Of a stretch of DNA of 64,000 bases, positions 62,436-64,000 are shown piece after piece (position 1 is the stretch's first letter; every line of letters starts with the position of its first letter). The position numbers and the translations under genes are program-made. This stretch comes from Arthrobacter sp. SPG23. GTDB lineage: Bacteria; Actinomycetota; Actinomycetes; Actinomycetales; Micrococcaceae. The notes below the pieces were generated by a model that ran no database searches, was not told the DNA's origin, and saw only the letters and a list, made by a program, of their open reading frames with translations. The stretch covers positions 124,001 through 188,000 of the forward strand of contig NZ_JYCN01000017.1 of the NCBI RefSeq assembly GCF_000876655.1. Reading direction: 5' to 3'.

Positions 62436-63662
62436 ATGACATTCCACACCCTCAACGAACTGATCGCTGATGGTGTCCGCGGGCGGTACATTCTGGTCAG
62501 AAGTGACCTGAATGTGCCGCTCGACGGCTCTGAAGTGACTGACGACGGCCGCATCAAGGCCTCCCTGCCAGTACTGACGAAGCTCACGGACGCCGGTGCC
62601 CGCGTGCTGGTCACAGCCCACCTCGGCCGCCCCAAGGGCGCCCCCGAAGAAAAATACTCCCTTAAGCCCGCCGCCACGCGGCTGGCTGAACTGGCCTCGT
62701 TCAAGGTCACCCTGGCCGGGGACACCGTCGGTGCCTCGGCAAAGGAGCTTGCCGCTTCGCTGCAGGACGGCGAAGTGCTGGTCCTTGAAAACGTCCGTTT
62801 CGATGCCCGTGAGACCAGCAAGGACGACGCCGAACGCGGCGCCTTCGCGGACGAGCTGGTGTCGTTGACGGGGGAGCACGGCGCCTTCGTGGATGACGCC
62901 TTCGGCGCCGTCCACCGCAAGCACGCCAGCGTGTACGACGTCGCCACGCGGCTGCCGTCTTACCAGGGCGACCTCGTGCACACTGAAGTCGAGGTGCTGC
63001 GCAAGCTCACCACGGAGACCCAGCGGCCCTACGTCGTGGTGCTCGGCGGCTCCAAGGTCTCGGACAAGCTTGCCGTCATCGACAACCTGATCGGCAAGGC
63101 TGACACCATCTTGGTGGGCGGCGGCATGCTGTTCACGTTCCTCGCGGCCGAAGGCCACAAGGTTGCCGGCAGCCTGCTGGAAGAGGACCAGATCCCCGTG
63201 GTCCAGGACTACCTGAAGCGTGCGGCGGACGCAGGCACGGAGTTCATCGTGCCCACGGACGTTGTAGTGGCCGCGAAGTTTGCCGCAGACGCTGACCACG
63301 AGACGGTCGCCGCTGACGCCATCGAAGGCAGCAGCTTCGGTGCCCAGGGCATCGGCCTGGACATCGGACCTGAATCGGCGGCAGCTTTCGCCAGCCGGAT
63401 CAAGGGTGCCAAGACGGTGTTCTGGAACGGCCCCATGGGCGTCTTCGAGTTCGAGGCCTTTGCCGGCGGCACCCGTGCCATCGCGCAGGCCCTTACCGAG
63501 TCGGATGCCTTCACCGTGGTCGGCGGCGGCGATTCCGCGGCCGCCGTCCGTACGCTCGGCTTCGCTGACGATCAGTTCGGCCACATTTCCACGGGTGGCG
63601 GCGCCAGCCTGGAATACCTCGAAGGCAAGGAACTGCCGGGCCTTAGCGTCCTGGACCGCTAG
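62436..63662 (+). CDS. pgk: Phosphoglycerate kinase
   Basis: 408-aa glycolytic enzyme transferring phosphate from 1,3-bisphosphoglycerate to ADP. Signatures are [13 protein letters not shown] (about 20-32), [42 protein letters not shown] and the nucleotide-site GGGDSAAAV. It begins 10 nt after the gap stop. No Shine-Dalgarno-like site precedes ATG 62436, and the TAGGGT-N7-ATG arrangement suggests a leaderless internal start. A long-loop hairpin separates it from tpiA. Confidence 0.97.
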   Translation: MTFHTLNELIADGVRGRYILVRSDLNVPLDGSEVTDDGRIKASLPVLTKLTDAGARVLVTAHLGRPKGAPEEKYSLKPAATRLAELASFKVTLAGDTVGASAKELAASLQDGEVLVLENVRFDARETSKDDAERGAFADELVSLTGEHGAFVDDAFGAVHRKHASVYDVATRLPSYQGDLVHTEVEVLRKLTTETQRPYVVVLGGSKVSDKLAVIDNLIGKADTILVGGGMLFTFLAAEGHKVAGSLLEEDQIPVVQDYLKRAADAGTEFIVPTDVVVAAKFAADADHETVAADAIEGSSFGAQGIGLDIGPESAAAFASRIKGAKTVFWNGPMGVFEFEAFAGGTRAIAQALTESDAFTVVGGGDSAAAVRTLGFADDQFGHISTGGGASLEYLEGKELPGLSVLDR

Positions 63663-63669
63663 ATCCTCC

Positions 63670-63712
63670 AGCCGGCAGGGCACCGCACTGAAAAGTCGGG
63701 GCCCTGCCGGCT
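63670..63712 (+). terminator. Intercistronic hairpin between pgk and tpiA
   Basis: 12-bp stem AGCCGGCAGGGC / GCCCTGCCGGCT with a 19-nt loop. May be a partial terminator or an mRNA-processing/stability stem within the glycolytic operon. Confidence 0.55.
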
Positions 63713-63742
63713 GTTCACATCACAAGCATTTTTGGAGAACAC

Positions 63743-64000
63743 GTGACAACGTCTACGAATGGCAAGTTCGACCGCACGCCCCTCATCGCCGGCAACTGGA
63801 AAATGAACATGGACCACGTCCAGGGCATCACGTTGCTGCAGAAACTGGCCTGGACCCTGTCCGACGCCAAGCACGACTACAGCCGCGCTGAAGTTGCCGT
63901 TTTCCCGCCTTTCACCGACCTTCGCGGCGTCCAGACCCTGGTCCAGGGCGACGAGCTGGAGGTTGTCTACGGAGGCCAGGACCTTTCGCAGTTCGATTCC
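63743..64000 (+). CDS. tpiA: Triosephosphate isomerase (5' part, runs off the window)
   Basis: First 86 codons of triosephosphate isomerase, open to the last base of the window. The N-terminus reads [29 protein letters not shown], with the active-site Asn/Lys of [24 protein letters not shown] and [11 protein letters not shown] follow, all typical of TIM. GTG 63743 follows a GGAG site (TTTGGAGAACAC) 5 nt upstream. It is downstream of pgk in the glycolytic operon, behind the intercistronic hairpin. The catalytic His and Glu lie beyond the window. Confidence 0.95.
   Translation, partial: MTTSTNGKFDRTPLIAGNWKMNMDHVQGITLLQKLAWTLSDAKHDYSRAEVAVFPPFTDLRGVQTLVQGDELEVVYGGQDLSQFDS

Overview
The window is chromosomal DNA from a high-GC Gram-positive actinobacterium, most likely Arthrobacter or Pseudarthrobacter (Micrococcaceae). 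The evidence is the strong G/C bias at third codon positions, a mycothiol-dependent maleylpyruvate isomerase, WhiA in a rapZ-yvcK-whiA run leading to gap-pgk-tpi, a CoaE-GrpB fusion, many GTG starts, and many genes whose start codon lies 6 nt after a TANNNT -10 box (leaderless architecture). I see no insertion sequence, prophage, CRISPR array, tRNA or rRNA. Gene content is mostly core plus one catabolic cluster.

Layout. 1-2.4 kb: OmpR-type two-component system and a PadR regulator with a clear palindromic operator. 2.5-5 kb: a possible 50-aa peptide gene and an EF-G-like GTPase gene broken by one extra G in a G run. 5-13.1 kb: hydrolase/amylosucrase pair, stand-alone LigD-type polymerase, YciO-type protein, VOC protein, methyltransferase and LuxR regulator. 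13.3-17.1 kb: stress locus (beta-CASP RNase-like MBL protein, erythromycin-esterase-like protein, universal stress protein) sharing a DosR-like upstream motif. 17.2-23.5 kb: complete 3-hydroxybenzoate/gentisate pathway as two divergent units around an IclR gene. 23.7-28.4 kb: HAD-like protein, PiT phosphate permease with a small membrane partner, a lipoprotein/membrane-protein pair of unknown role, and a DHFR-fold protein.

28.4-46 kb: thioesterase, polA, Eis-like acetyltransferase, rpsA, DUF1810, GNAT, YigZ, coaE-grpB, uvrB, terC behind a yybP-ykoY (Mn2+) riboswitch, a peptidase-like hydrolase, an SSAT-like GNAT and a DUF3516 RNA helicase. 46-50.8 kb: tam and a heterodimeric ABC exporter with a GntR/YtrA regulator. 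50.9-64 kb: uvrA (with a LexA-like box), phosphatase, acyltransferase, uvrC, rapZ, yvcK, whiA, sodA behind a structured leader, gap, pgk and the 5' part of tpiA, which runs off the end.

How the genes work together: uvrA, uvrB, uvrC, polA and the LigD-type polymerase form a scattered DNA-repair set, all with leaderless-type promoters. The gentisate cluster converts 3-hydroxybenzoate to fumarate and pyruvate, with TTCTG-N5-CAGAA boxes at both of its promoter regions. The most interesting unexplained items are the three-way-junction leader predicted to start exactly at the sodA promoter +1, the paired DosR-like motif, the PadR operator, the 50-aa ORF and the EF-G-like frameshift. All functional statements are from reading sequence; no searches were run.
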